This document shows positions 1 to 7,345 of a DNA stretch of 11,316 nt, piece by piece. The stretch covers positions 1 through 11,316 of the forward strand of contig SKHA01000135.1 in the NCBI GenBank assembly GCA_007117185.1. Reading direction: 5' to 3'. Positions within the stretch are counted from its first letter, which is position 1. Every line of letters begins with the position of its first letter. This DNA comes from Spirochaeta sp. (GTDB taxonomy: Bacteria; Spirochaetota; Spirochaetia; DSM-27196; Alkalispirochaetaceae). The notes under the pieces were generated by a model. That model made no database searches. It was not told the DNA's origin and saw only the letters and a program-made list of their open reading frames with translations. The position numbers and the translations under genes are program-made.

Positions 1-924
1 CAAGTGATCCGGCTGGCCAGCGCGGCGCCGGAATCCTCACCGTGGGGAGCCGCTCTGAACCGGCTCGCTGCGGACTGGCAACGAATCTCCAACGGTCGGG
101 TAACGCTGCAGATATTTCATAATGGAATAGCCGGAGACGAGCCGGACGTACTGCGGAAGATGAGAATTGGACAGATACAGGCGGGTGTGTTCACCAGCGC
201 CGGCATGAGCGCTCTTGCCCCGGAAGTGATGGCAATGAGCATGCCCATGCTGATTCGTTCGGATGACGAGCTGGACTACGTGTTTGCTGCTCTGAAAGAC
301 GATCTGGAGCGCGCGATCAGCCGCAACCGCTTGACCGTCCTGGGATGGTCATAAGCAGGTTGGGTGTATTTCTTTACATCCCGACCGATCAGCTCACCAG
401 CTGAACTGCAAACCCTTCGCATCGCCGCCAGCGCTGAAAATGAGGACCTGCTGCAGGCATTTCGCCTGATGGGCTACCAGGCGTTTCCCATCGCACCGCC
501 GGAGCTGTTGACCTCGCTGAACAGCGGTATGGTAGAGGGGTTCTACTCCAGCCCCATCGCTGCAGCGGGATTCCAGTGGTTTGCCCGGGCGCCGTACATG
601 CTGGACCTTCCGGTTGCTCCCTTTCTCGGCAGCGTCGTCATCGCCGATCGTGCGTGGTCCCGGATTCCGGACAACCTCAAACCACGTCTGGTCGCAGCGG
701 TACGGACTCACATCGGCAGCCTTGATAACACGGTAGAAGAGCTTGAGCAGGAAGCGGTACAGATCATGCACGACTTCGGTCTGACCACGACTACCCTGAC
801 TCCTGAACAGCAGCGCCTCTGGTTCACCGAGTTCGATCGCAGCCGTGAGATGATCGTCGGTTCCGTCTTTGATGAGGGGACCTACCAGGCGATCCGACGT
901 CAGCTGCAGACGTTGCGGCGCTGA
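1..924 (+). pseudogene. TRAP transporter substrate-binding protein (DctP family), 5' truncated by window, interrupted by an in-frame stop
   Basis: The reading frame is open from base 1, so the start codon and signal peptide lie left of the window. It reads in one frame to TGA at 922-924, broken only by TAA at 352-354. On both sides the protein is recognisable DctP: the ligand-binding first lobe before the stop, then a stretch reading AGWVYFFTSRPISSPAEL and the conserved LRI of the substrate-binding Arg region, then NSGMVEGFYSSP. In the family this is a periplasmic solute receptor of about 330 residues that delivers carboxylates to the DctQM permease, which is encoded directly downstream. The codon at the break sits in LGWS-*-AGW, where relatives usually have Glu or another polar residue; GAA to TAA is a single base change. 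A GTG at 364 could restart translation, but half a binding protein would not be expected to work. Family assignment is secure; pseudogene status depends on that base being correct. Confidence 0.85.
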
Positions 925-925
925 G

Positions 926-2785
926 GTGAAACGCCTGGAAAACGGTATCGCCATTGTCGCGGTATCCCTGCTGGTCCTGTTACCAACGCTGGAGATGATT
1001 CTGCGGGCGGTTTTTCGCACCGGCATCTTTGGACAGACTGCGTATATTCACCATCTGGTCCTGGTCATCGGCTTTACCGGCGCAATGATCACCGCACGGG
1101 AGAAGCGACATCTTTCCATGGCGGCAGTCGGACCGTCTCTCTCACCACAGCTGAGAACGGTGGTGCGCACAATCACCTCCTTCCTGTCCAGCTTTGTATG
1201 TACCGCCATGGGGTGGAGCGCTCTTTCCCTGCTGATGATCGGGTTCACCGCTGATCAACGGGTGGGAGTGCTGCCGCTGCAACTGTTCGTTGTGGTTATG
1301 CCCATCGCCTACGCAGTTCTGGCGATCCGCTTGAGCAGCTGGGCCGGCCAGGGGCGGCGGACGTTTCTGGCAATCAGTATCGCCGGATTTGCCGCGGGAA
1401 CGTTCCTCGGATTTTCTTCATTGGCAAATATGGTTTTCACCCTTGCTGAGATGCCGCCATTGTGGGTGGACTCCGTTCTGGACCTCTGGTTCCGGATCAT
1501 CCCGCCGCTGACCATGCCCCTGATTGTGGTTCTTGTGGTTTCCGCGTTTCTGGGGACACCGCTGTTCGTTGTTCTTGCCGGCACGGCGATGCTCCTGTTT
1601 GCCGGAGCTGACGGGTTTCTGGAAATCGTCCCCAATGAAGGGTACACCGTCCTGACCAACAGCAACATACCAGCGATTCCGCTGTTTACCCTCACCGGGT
1701 ATATCCTCTCGGAGAGCAAAGCAGGGGAACGGCTGGTTACCCTCTTCAGGGCTCTCTTCGGATGGTTCCCCGGGGGTATGGTGGTCGCCGCGGTGCTGGC
1801 GTCGGTGTTCTTCACCTCATTTACCGGGGCCTCAGGGGTAACAATTCTTGCCCTGGGCGGTCTGTTGTACTACGTGCTGCACACCCGCGGTGCCTACGGT
1901 GAGTCGTTCTCCATTGGAGTTCTCACCGCCGGCAGCAATATCGGGCTTCTCTTCCCACCGAGTCTGGCGATCATCATCTACGGAACCATCGCCCAGGTAA
2001 ACATCTTTCACCTGTTTCTCGGTGGCGTATTCCCGGGGCTGCTGCTGATTGCCGCCCTGGGCACGATCGGCGTGGTGGTTTCGTTGAAGAAAGGTATCCC
2101 ATCGCTGCGCTTTGACGGCACTGCGGCGATCCAGGCGATTCGCGACTCTCTGGGTGAACTGTTGCTGCCGGTGGTCATCGTGGGAACTTACTTTTCCGGT
2201 CTCACAACCCTGGTGGAGACGGCAGCGGTGGCGGTGGTCTACGCATTATTTGTCGAGGTTGTCCTCAAGCGGGAGATCGCCCTTCGGGAGATTCCCGGAG
2301 TTATCGTCAAGTGTCTCACCATCGTCGGCGGTGTTCTGATCATCCTCGCGGCAGCTCGGGGTTTAGCGTTCTTTATCATCGATGCCCGCATTCCCATCCT
2401 GCTCAGAGACTGGGTATCAGTGCGGGTGGATTCGCCGCTGGTGTTCCTCCTCTTCCTGAACATCGCCCTTCTGGTTACGGGGTGTCTGATGGACATCTTT
2501 TCGGCAACCCTCATCGTTGCCCCGCTGGTGATTCCCCTGGGAGCGTATTTCGGGATCGACCCAATCCACCTGGGGGTGATTTTTATCGCCAACCTGGGTC
2601 TTGGATTTGTAACACCCCCGGTGGGGATCGATCTGTTTCTGGCGTCGTACCGTTTCAATAAGCCCCTGGCGACGGTCTACCGCTATGTACTGCCATTTTT
2701 TGCGATTCAATTGGTGATCGTCCTGGCCATAACGTACGCGCCGTTCCTCTCCACCTGGTTGCCACGACTGTTCGGTGCCTCCTGA
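926..2785 (+). CDS. TRAP transporter fused permease, DctQ small and DctM large subunits (DctQM)
   Basis: This encodes an inner-membrane permease of a tripartite ATP-independent periplasmic transporter, which in the family imports organic acids using the sodium gradient. From the GTG at 926 it has 619 residues. Residues 1-145 form a four-helix DctQ-like domain (including TAREKRHLSM after helix 2). A linker helix region follows, and residues about 195-615 form DctM with many hydrophobic helices. DctM landmarks are FTGASGVTILALGG (299-312), GSNIGLLFPPS (336-346), LVETAAVAVVYAL (429-441) and GFVTPPVGIDLFLAS (560-574). DctM alone is usually about 430 residues, so the length fits a natural QM fusion. 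I chose GTG 926 because it lies one base after the dctP stop and starts just before the first helix; the upstream TTG at 869 would run inside dctP. The open frame is intact although the adjacent dctP is broken. The transported substrate cannot be read from sequence. Confidence 0.9.
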   Translation: MKRLENGIAIVAVSLLVLLPTLEMILRAVFRTGIFGQTAYIHHLVLVIGFTGAMITAREKRHLSMAAVGPSLSPQLRTVVRTITSFLSSFVCTAMGWSALSLLMIGFTADQRVGVLPLQLFVVVMPIAYAVLAIRLSSWAGQGRRTFLAISIAGFAAGTFLGFSSLANMVFTLAEMPPLWVDSVLDLWFRIIPPLTMPLIVVLVVSAFLGTPLFVVLAGTAMLLFAGADGFLEIVPNEGYTVLTNSNIPAIPLFTLTGYILSESKAGERLVTLFRALFGWFPGGMVVAAVLASVFFTSFTGASGVTILALGGLLYYVLHTRGAYGESFSIGVLTAGSNIGLLFPPSLAIIIYGTIAQVNIFHLFLGGVFPGLLLIAALGTIGVVVSLKKGIPSLRFDGTAAIQAIRDSLGELLLPVVIVGTYFSGLTTLVETAAVAVVYALFVEVVLKREIALREIPGVIVKCLTIVGGVLIILAAARGLAFFIIDARIPILLRDWVSVRVDSPLVFLLFLNIALLVTGCLMDIFSATLIVAPLVIPLGAYFGIDPIHLGVIFIANLGLGFVTPPVGIDLFLASYRFNKPLATVYRYVLPFFAIQLVIVLAITYAPFLSTWLPRLFGAS

Positions 2786-2838
2786 GGGATCAGTAACCTT
2801 CAGTTGCGCCGCCCCGACGGCGGGTGTATCATTCAGGA

Positions 2839-4047
2839 ATGACCATTCTAGTAGCCGATGCCCTGCCCGCGGCGGCCCTTGAGGTGCTGCAATCGTCGGG
2901 ACACACCGTCCAGAACCAGCCATCCCTCTCTGCAGCGGAAGTGCCCCAGGCGCTCAGGGACGGAGGGGCCGAGATTCTGATCGTACGTTCAACCAGGGTC
3001 ACCGCCGAGGCGATCCAGGCGGCATCCCAGCTCGTCCTGGTGATTCGAGCCGGGGCGGGGGTAAATACCATCGACCTTGAAACGGCAAACCGTCACGGCG
3101 TGTTTGTAACCAACTGCCCCGGTCGCAACGCCGCTGCGGTTGCCGAGCTGACCATCGGACTGATCGTCGCCGTTGACCGGCGCATCACTGACGCCACCTC
3201 CGACTTCAACAATGGCATCTGGAACAAGGGACTCTACTCCAAAGCTGACGGCCTGGCCGGCAAAACTCTGGGGATCCTGGGATTCGGCGGTATCGGCCGG
3301 GAGGTCGCCCGGCGCGCCCTGGGGTTCGACATGCGCGTGACGGTGTGGTCGCGATCCCTCACCGAAGAAGCAGCCCGGCAGGCGGGGGTCCAGTTCTGCC
3401 ACGAGCCGGATGAAGTGATCCGGTCCAGCGATATTCTCTCCCTGCATACTGCCCTGACCGGCGAAACCCGGGGGCTCATTGATCGCCGACGTATTCAGTT
3501 GATGCGGGAGGGAGCGATCCTGATCAACACCGCCCGAGCAGAGCTGGTGGACGAGCAAGCACTTGTGGAAGCGTTGCAGGCGAAGCGCGTCCGTGCGGGG
3601 GTTGACGTCTTTCAGGACGAGCCCGAAGGAAAGGATGGAACGGTTTCCAGTGCGTTGCAGAGCTGTCCAGGAGTGGTGGTAACCCACCATATCGGGGCTT
3701 CAACCGAACAGGCCCAGCTCTCTGTTGCCATGGAGGCGATCCGGATTATCGGTGAGTTCTCACGCAGCGGCAGGATCGAGAACTGGGTCAACCGCTCTCC
3801 GGTGCCGCCTGCCCGATGTCGACTGGTGGTTCGCCATCAGGACCGGCCAGGGGTACTGGCCAACGTCCTGGGAGAGCTGCGGGACGCAGGAATCAACGCT
3901 GAAGAGATGGAGAATGTGATCTTTGCCGGAAATCACACCGCGTGCTGTACCATACAGCTCTCGGAGGTGCCTGCCAGGTCCGTCCTGGAGGCGATCCGGG
4001 GACGTCAGGAGGAGGTTCTGGGGATCCGGGTGGTCACCCTGGAGTGA
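2839..4047 (+). CDS. serA: D-3-phosphoglycerate dehydrogenase-type 2-hydroxyacid dehydrogenase with ACT domain
   Basis: This is a 402-residue NAD-dependent 2-hydroxyacid dehydrogenase, most like SerA, which oxidises 3-phosphoglycerate to 3-phosphohydroxypyruvate in serine synthesis. The Rossmann motif GFGGIG is at 148-153. The expected active-site residues are present: Arg233 (NTARAEL), Glu261 (FQDEPEG) and His284 (THHIGAST). RAGAGVNTID (70-79) and NCPGRNAAAVAE (92-103) are typical substrate-domain segments. Residues about 326-402 are a C-terminal ACT domain (HQDRPGVLANVLGEL), the usual serine-binding regulatory module. Length fits the short SerA class (about 400) rather than the 525-residue class. 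ATG 2839 is chosen because MTILVADALP is the usual N-terminus; AGGA sits almost against it, so the ribosome site is poor, and a GTG at 2824 would add five residues. The 53-base gap after dctQM holds only a short CGCCG/CGGCG hairpin without a T tract, so co-transcription is possible. A related hydroxyacid substrate linked to the TRAP transporter cannot be excluded. Confidence 0.85.
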   Translation: MTILVADALPAAALEVLQSSGHTVQNQPSLSAAEVPQALRDGGAEILIVRSTRVTAEAIQAASQLVLVIRAGAGVNTIDLETANRHGVFVTNCPGRNAAAVAELTIGLIVAVDRRITDATSDFNNGIWNKGLYSKADGLAGKTLGILGFGGIGREVARRALGFDMRVTVWSRSLTEEAARQAGVQFCHEPDEVIRSSDILSLHTALTGETRGLIDRRRIQLMREGAILINTARAELVDEQALVEALQAKRVRAGVDVFQDEPEGKDGTVSSALQSCPGVVVTHHIGASTEQAQLSVAMEAIRIIGEFSRSGRIENWVNRSPVPPARCRLVVRHQDRPGVLANVLGELRDAGINAEEMENVIFAGNHTACCTIQLSEVPARSVLEAIRGRQEEVLGIRVVTLE

Positions 4048-4082
4048 CCTTCACCACCGCCCTACTCTCCGGTCCACTCCAG
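4039..4082. repeat. Imperfect inverted repeat spanning the convergent 3' ends of serA and the GNAT/hydrolase gene
   Basis: CTGGAGTGACC at 4039-4049 is the reverse complement of GGTCCACTCCAG at 4071-4082 except for one extra base, with a 21-base loop between. The arms contain the last codons of both convergent genes, whose stops are 14 bases apart. An A tract (4084-4089) lies beyond the right arm. For the plus-strand transcript this is not the U tract an intrinsic terminator needs, and for the minus-strand transcript it would lie before the hairpin. The structure is seen; a role in ending or protecting both transcripts is inference. Confidence 0.4.
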
Positions 4083-5594
4083 TGAAAAAAGGTCCAGACG
4101 GCGGTCCTTGTAGTTTGTCACGGACCCTTCATTTCGCAGCTCCTTGAGCTTGTCCAGGTCCAGATCCACCAGCAGGGTCATCTCTGTGTTTGGAGTCGTC
4201 TCGGCCATGACCGCATCGTGAGGAAAGGCAAAGTCCGAGGGGGAGAACACCGCCGACTGGGAGTACTGGATCTCGCTGTTGTCCACCCGGGGCAGGTTGC
4301 CCACGCTGCCGGTGATCGCTACGTAGCACTCGTTTTCGATCGCCCGGGCCTGGGCACAGCGACGCACCCGCAGATATCCGTTCTTTGTATCCGTCCAGTA
4401 GGGTACAAAGAGGATCTGCATCCCCTTTTCACCCATGATCCGGGCCAGCTCGGGAAACTCCACGTCGTAGCAGATGAGAACCCCCACCTTGCCGGCGTCA
4501 GTATCGAAGACCCGCAGCGAGTCGCCCCCCTTCATCGCCCAGCTGCGCCGTTCCTGTGGCGTCATGTGCAACTTGTACTGGCTCTCCACCCGGCCGTCCC
4601 GCTTGAAAAGATAGGCAACGTTGTACATCTCTCCGTCTTCGAGGATCGGCATGCTTCCACCGACGATATTGATGTTGTACGTGACCGCCAGGTGCGCCAG
4701 AGCGTCACGGATTTCCGGGGTGCGCTCTGCCAGGCTGCGGATCGCAGCGACGCTGGTCTGCTGGTCCCCCAGCGCCATCAACGGTGCGTTGAAGAATTCC
4801 GGAAATACGCAGAAGTCGCTTTGATAGTCACTGATAGCGTCAACGAAGAACTCCACCTGTTCCAGGAACTCTTCAACGGAACCGACCCGTCGCATCTGCC
4901 ACTGCACCATCCCGATCCGTACCTGCGAGGGTTGAGCGTTCAGAGTGGAAGGCTGAACCCGCTGATAGTAGATGTTGACCCACTCCAGCAGGGTTGCATT
5001 GCCCCGGGACTTTCGGTCTTCCGGGATGTAGTCTTCCAGGACGCGGCGCACCTGAAAATCGTTGCTGAGCTGAAAGCTGAGAACCGGATCGTGCAACTCC
5101 TGGCGGATCACCTTTTCGATGTATTGCTGCGGGCTCATCTCCCGGGAATGGTTGTGATACTCCGGAATCCGTCCCCCCGCGAGAATTGCCCGGTAGTTGT
5201 CCTCACGGCACAACTCCTTCCGAGCGTCGTACAGCCGCCGCCCAAGGCGATATCCGCGGTATTCGGGATGGACCAGCACATCGAGGCCGTACATCGCGTC
5301 GCCGTCGGGATGATGGATAACCGAATCATTACCCTCCAGCAGCTCGTCGTACCTGTGGGCGGCGGAGAACTTGCGATACTCCACCCGGACGGTGAGTGCA
5401 ACAGCAACGATGTCGCCCTTGTCTTCGATACACAGCTGCCCCTCGGGAAAGCGGCGGACCAGCGCGGCGATCACCGACCGCGGCCAGGCTCCATCCAGGT
5501 CGGTATAGATCCGATCCATGAGCAGCTTCAGGTTGGGATAGTCCTTCATGGTCAGGTTTCGCAGCTTCAGGTGGTGCAGTTCGCCGTTACTCAT
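4062..5594 (-). CDS. Bifunctional GNAT N-acetyltransferase / carbon-nitrogen hydrolase (nitrilase superfamily)
   Basis: This is a 510-residue two-domain protein, the usual length of this known fusion family. Residues about 8-200 are a GNAT acetyltransferase domain with the acetyl-CoA pyrophosphate-binding segment VHPEYRGYRLGRRL (108-121). Residues about 225-500 are a nitrilase-superfamily amidohydrolase with its catalytic triad in place: Glu266 (CVFPEFFNAP), Lys341 (QYKLHMTPQE) and Cys375 (GVLICYDVEFPEL). The hydrolase domain should cleave an amide and release ammonia or an amine; the GNAT domain should acylate an amine. The true substrates of this family are not known to me. No signal peptide is visible, so it is likely cytoplasmic. 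The ATG at 5594 is chosen because it overlaps the asnA stop as ATGA and opens directly into the conserved domain (MSNGELHHLKLRNLTMKDYP); a longer reading from 5696 would run through asnA. No good Shine-Dalgarno precedes it, which suggests translational coupling to asnA. Confidence 0.88.
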   Translation of the reverse strand: MSNGELHHLKLRNLTMKDYPNLKLLMDRIYTDLDGAWPRSVIAALVRRFPEGQLCIEDKGDIVAVALTVRVEYRKFSAAHRYDELLEGNDSVIHHPDGDAMYGLDVLVHPEYRGYRLGRRLYDARKELCREDNYRAILAGGRIPEYHNHSREMSPQQYIEKVIRQELHDPVLSFQLSNDFQVRRVLEDYIPEDRKSRGNATLLEWVNIYYQRVQPSTLNAQPSQVRIGMVQWQMRRVGSVEEFLEQVEFFVDAISDYQSDFCVFPEFFNAPLMALGDQQTSVAAIRSLAERTPEIRDALAHLAVTYNINIVGGSMPILEDGEMYNVAYLFKRDGRVESQYKLHMTPQERRSWAMKGGDSLRVFDTDAGKVGVLICYDVEFPELARIMGEKGMQILFVPYWTDTKNGYLRVRRCAQARAIENECYVAITGSVGNLPRVDNSEIQYSQSAVFSPSDFAFPHDAVMAETTPNTEMTLLVDLDLDKLKELRNEGSVTNYKDRRLDLFSLEWTGE

Positions 5595-6619
5595 AGCAGG
5601 GGGATCCCCGCTTCGCCGCACTGTCGCGCCATTTCCTCGGGCCATATCCCCGCCTGAATCTCTCCGATATGGGCTTTGCGCAGGTAGAACATGCAAAGTC
5701 GCGACTGACCGATGCCCCCGCCCAGGGAGGGCGGCAACTCCCCCGCCAGCAGTCGGCGGTGAAAATACAGTTCAGCACGCTCTCTGGTACCGGTGATCTC
5801 CAGCTGTCGCTCAAGCGCCTGGGGGTCAACCCGCACGCCCATGGACGAGAGCTCCAGAGCAATATCCAGCACCGGATAGTACACCAGAATATCGCCGTTC
5901 AGACCGGCGTACCCCGGCCGTCCCAGAGTGGACCAGTCGTCGTAATCGGGGGCGCGCCCGTCGTGCGCTTCCCCTCCGTCAAGGGCCCCGCCAATGCCGG
6001 CGATAAAAACCGCGCCGTGGCGCCTGCATACCTCCAGCTCCCGTTCACGGGGGGGCAGGTGCGGGTACTGCCGCAGCAGGTCCAGAGCGTGGATTATGGT
6101 GATTTCGGACGGGAGAATCGGGTCACCCAGTTCCATATCGTGGCAGATGTAGCGCTCGGTGCGTCGGATCACATCGTAGACGGTGCGCACCGTCCGGTTC
6201 AGCGTCTCCACCGTTCTGTCTTCGTCGTTGATCGCCAGCTCCCAGTCCCACTGGTCCACGTAGATAGAGTGTATATTGTCAATGGAATCGTCGGGACGCA
6301 GGGCGTTCATGTCGGTGTAGAGCCCCTCACCGGACGCAAATCCCAGATCCGCCAGGGCAAGTCGCTTCCACTTGGCCAGGGACTGAACCACCTCAACGTG
6401 TTCCTCCCCCAGACCGCGCACCGGAAAACGGACGGGTCGCTCGACACCGTTCAAGTCGTCGTTGATTCCGGTTCCCGAGCGCACAAAGAGGGGGGCGGTA
6501 ACCCGCACCAGGTTGAGCTCGTAGGCAAGATTTGTCTCAAAGGCTCGCTTGATCAGATTGATCGCCCGTTCTGTCTTGCGGGCATCCAGTAGCGGTTTGT
6601 AGTTCCGGGGAATTGTCAT
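5591..6619 (-). CDS. asnA: Aspartate-ammonia ligase (ammonia-dependent asparagine synthetase AsnA)
   Basis: AsnA makes asparagine from aspartate, ammonia and ATP (giving AMP and pyrophosphate) in the cytoplasm. It is a class II aminoacyl-tRNA synthetase-like enzyme, and unlike AsnB it has no glutaminase domain. The 342 residues compare with about 330 in E. coli, and similarity runs end to end: SLAKWKRLALADLGFASGEG (80-99), GLYTDMNALRPDD (99-111), IYVDQWDWE (119-127), GAVFIAGIGG (202-211), RAPDYDDWST (222-231), GLNGDILVYYPVLD (239-252), ELSSMGVRVD (256-265) and the ATP-binding GGGIGQSRL (300-308). The ATG at 6619 is supported by CAGGTAG a few bases upstream on the minus strand. It is the first gene of a two-gene unit and overlaps the downstream GNAT/hydrolase by four bases (ATGA). 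The gene looks intact. Confidence 0.97.
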   Translation of the reverse strand: MTIPRNYKPLLDARKTERAINLIKRAFETNLAYELNLVRVTAPLFVRSGTGINDDLNGVERPVRFPVRGLGEEHVEVVQSLAKWKRLALADLGFASGEGLYTDMNALRPDDSIDNIHSIYVDQWDWELAINDEDRTVETLNRTVRTVYDVIRRTERYICHDMELGDPILPSEITIIHALDLLRQYPHLPPRERELEVCRRHGAVFIAGIGGALDGGEAHDGRAPDYDDWSTLGRPGYAGLNGDILVYYPVLDIALELSSMGVRVDPQALERQLEITGTRERAELYFHRRLLAGELPPSLGGGIGQSRLCMFYLRKAHIGEIQAGIWPEEMARQCGEAGIPLL

Positions 6620-6647
6620 TATCTACCTGAATACCACGGCCAACGCA

Positions 6648-6657
6648 GTTGTACAAC
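6648..6657. promoter_or_regulatory. 10-base perfect palindrome upstream of asnA
   Basis: GTTGTACAAC is a perfect inverted repeat about 29 bases upstream of the asnA start, inside the divergent asnA/ybaK region. Its position suits an operator. A 10-base palindrome can also arise by chance, and no matching regulator is encoded nearby. Confidence 0.25.
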
Positions 6658-6700
6658 CGATGCGCCGGTGATCAGCCCGAGACCTTTCGCCCGAACGTGG

Positions 6701-6728
6701 TTGAACCCGGAGGAGCACACCGTACAGT
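6701..6728 (+). promoter_or_regulatory. Possible sigma70-type promoter for the YbaK/ProX gene
   Basis: TTGAAC (6701-6706) and TACAGT (6723-6728) are separated by 16 bases and would place a transcription start near 6735, about 30 bases before the ybaK-like gene. They match the -35 and -10 consensus at four of six positions each. This is a reading by eye, in a region where no other candidate scored as well. Confidence 0.35.
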
Positions 6729-6741
6729 AGACCCGGAACGG

Positions 6742-6753
6742 TACCGGCCGGTA
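6742..6753. promoter_or_regulatory. 12-base perfect palindrome between the putative promoter and the YbaK start
   Basis: TACCGGCCGGTA is a perfect 12-base inverted repeat starting 13 bases after the proposed -10 element and ending 11 bases before the ATG at 6765. In that place a bound protein would block transcription, and a hairpin in the leader could cover the start. Binding is inferred only from symmetry and position. Confidence 0.35.
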
Positions 6754-6764
6754 TTCTGGCTGCC

Positions 6765-7283
6765 ATGGAACCTGCAAATATGATTCCCCTCACACCGGAG
6801 CACGTCCAGGCCACCCTGGACACCTTCAACCTGGGTCTATCAGTGACCCATTACGATCAGACAACCCACACCAGCGAGGACGCGGCAGCGGCGATCGGCT
6901 GCCGTCTCGGGCAAATCGCCAAGAGCATGTGTCTGATTGCTGCAGGAGAGCCGGTACTGGTTGTCGCCGCCGGGGACCGGCGCCTCTCCGACGCCAAACT
7001 GGCTCGCTACCTGGCGGTAGGACGGAAGAAAGTCAAGATTGCCACCCCCGCACAGTGTCTGGAGCTGTTCGGCTACCCTCCCGGCGGGGTCTCCCCGGTG
7101 GGACACCGCACCGCAGGGCTGCGTATCCTGATCGATGAGAGTCTTGACCGTTGGGAGCGAATCCATGCCGCCGCCGGTACGAGCAATGACAACTTCGCCC
7201 TCACTTTTGAGCAACTGCTGGAAATCACCGCCGGGGAAGTTCTGGACTGTACTGAGGAACTGAAAGGGGAACGAATGACATGA
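6765..7283 (+). CDS. YbaK/ProX-family aminoacyl-tRNA deacylase (trans-editing)
   Basis: This is a 172-residue, single-domain protein of the YbaK/ProX (INS-like) superfamily, free-standing editing enzymes that hydrolyse mischarged aminoacyl-tRNA such as Cys-tRNA(Pro) or Ala-tRNA(Pro). The conserved lysine lies in GQIAKSMCL (Lys53). Other family segments are GDRRLSDAKLARYL (70-83), GYPPGGVSPVGH (103-114) with its Gly/Pro-rich loop, and GTSNDNFALTFEQL (138-151) near the C-terminus. Length is normal for the family. It is transcribed divergently from asnA. ATG 6765 has no clear Shine-Dalgarno; the ATG at 6780 (MIPLTPEHVQ), with GGA upstream, is a realistic alternative. Which tRNA it edits cannot be told; YeaK- and PrdX-like subgroups remain possible. 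Its stop codon overlaps the end of the tRNA-like sequence on the opposite strand. Confidence 0.9.
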   Translation: MEPANMIPLTPEHVQATLDTFNLGLSVTHYDQTTHTSEDAAAAIGCRLGQIAKSMCLIAAGEPVLVVAAGDRRLSDAKLARYLAVGRKKVKIATPAQCLELFGYPPGGVSPVGHRTAGLRILIDESLDRWERIHAAAGTSNDNFALTFEQLLEITAGEVLDCTEELKGERMT

Positions 7284-7327
7284 ACACGGCGGGATTCGAA
7301 CCCACGATCTTCGGCTCCGCAGGCCTT
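7281..7327 (-). other. tRNA 3'-half-like fragment (arginine-like), no 5' half
   Basis: Read on the minus strand, the spacing of a tRNA 3' half is kept exactly. There is a 7-base loop CTGCGGA (7316-7322), then GCCGA, variable loop AGATC (7306-7310), and T stem and loop GTGGG-TTCGAAT-CCCGC (7289-7305). The acceptor strand CGTGTTC follows with discriminator A (7281), and no encoded CCA. The loop would give anticodon GCG (Arg). Only three of five anticodon-stem pairs form, no D arm precedes it, and no full acceptor partner (GAACACG or a wobble version) is found upstream. It therefore looks like a remnant, not a working tRNA. It overlaps the stop codon of the YbaK/ProX gene by three bases. Confidence 0.5.
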
Positions 7328-7345
7328 CACAGGGGGAAGAAGAAT

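Noticed and set aside
2807..2822. An intrinsic terminator between dctQM and serA (CGCCG/CGGCG hairpin).
   Set aside because: The stem is only five bases and no T tract follows.
4218..5657. A 479-residue plus-strand reading frame.
   Set aside because: It lies wholly opposite the GNAT/hydrolase gene, whose motifs and catalytic triad are clear; the antisense product has low-complexity composition and no recognisable domain.
5669..6592. A 307-residue plus-strand reading frame.
   Set aside because: It is antisense to asnA, which matches its family from end to end.
6629..6657. A minus-strand promoter for asnA with TTGTAC and TATTCA 17 bases apart.
   Set aside because: It would start transcription at about the ATG, which would remove the good Shine-Dalgarno of asnA; the -10 match is also poor.
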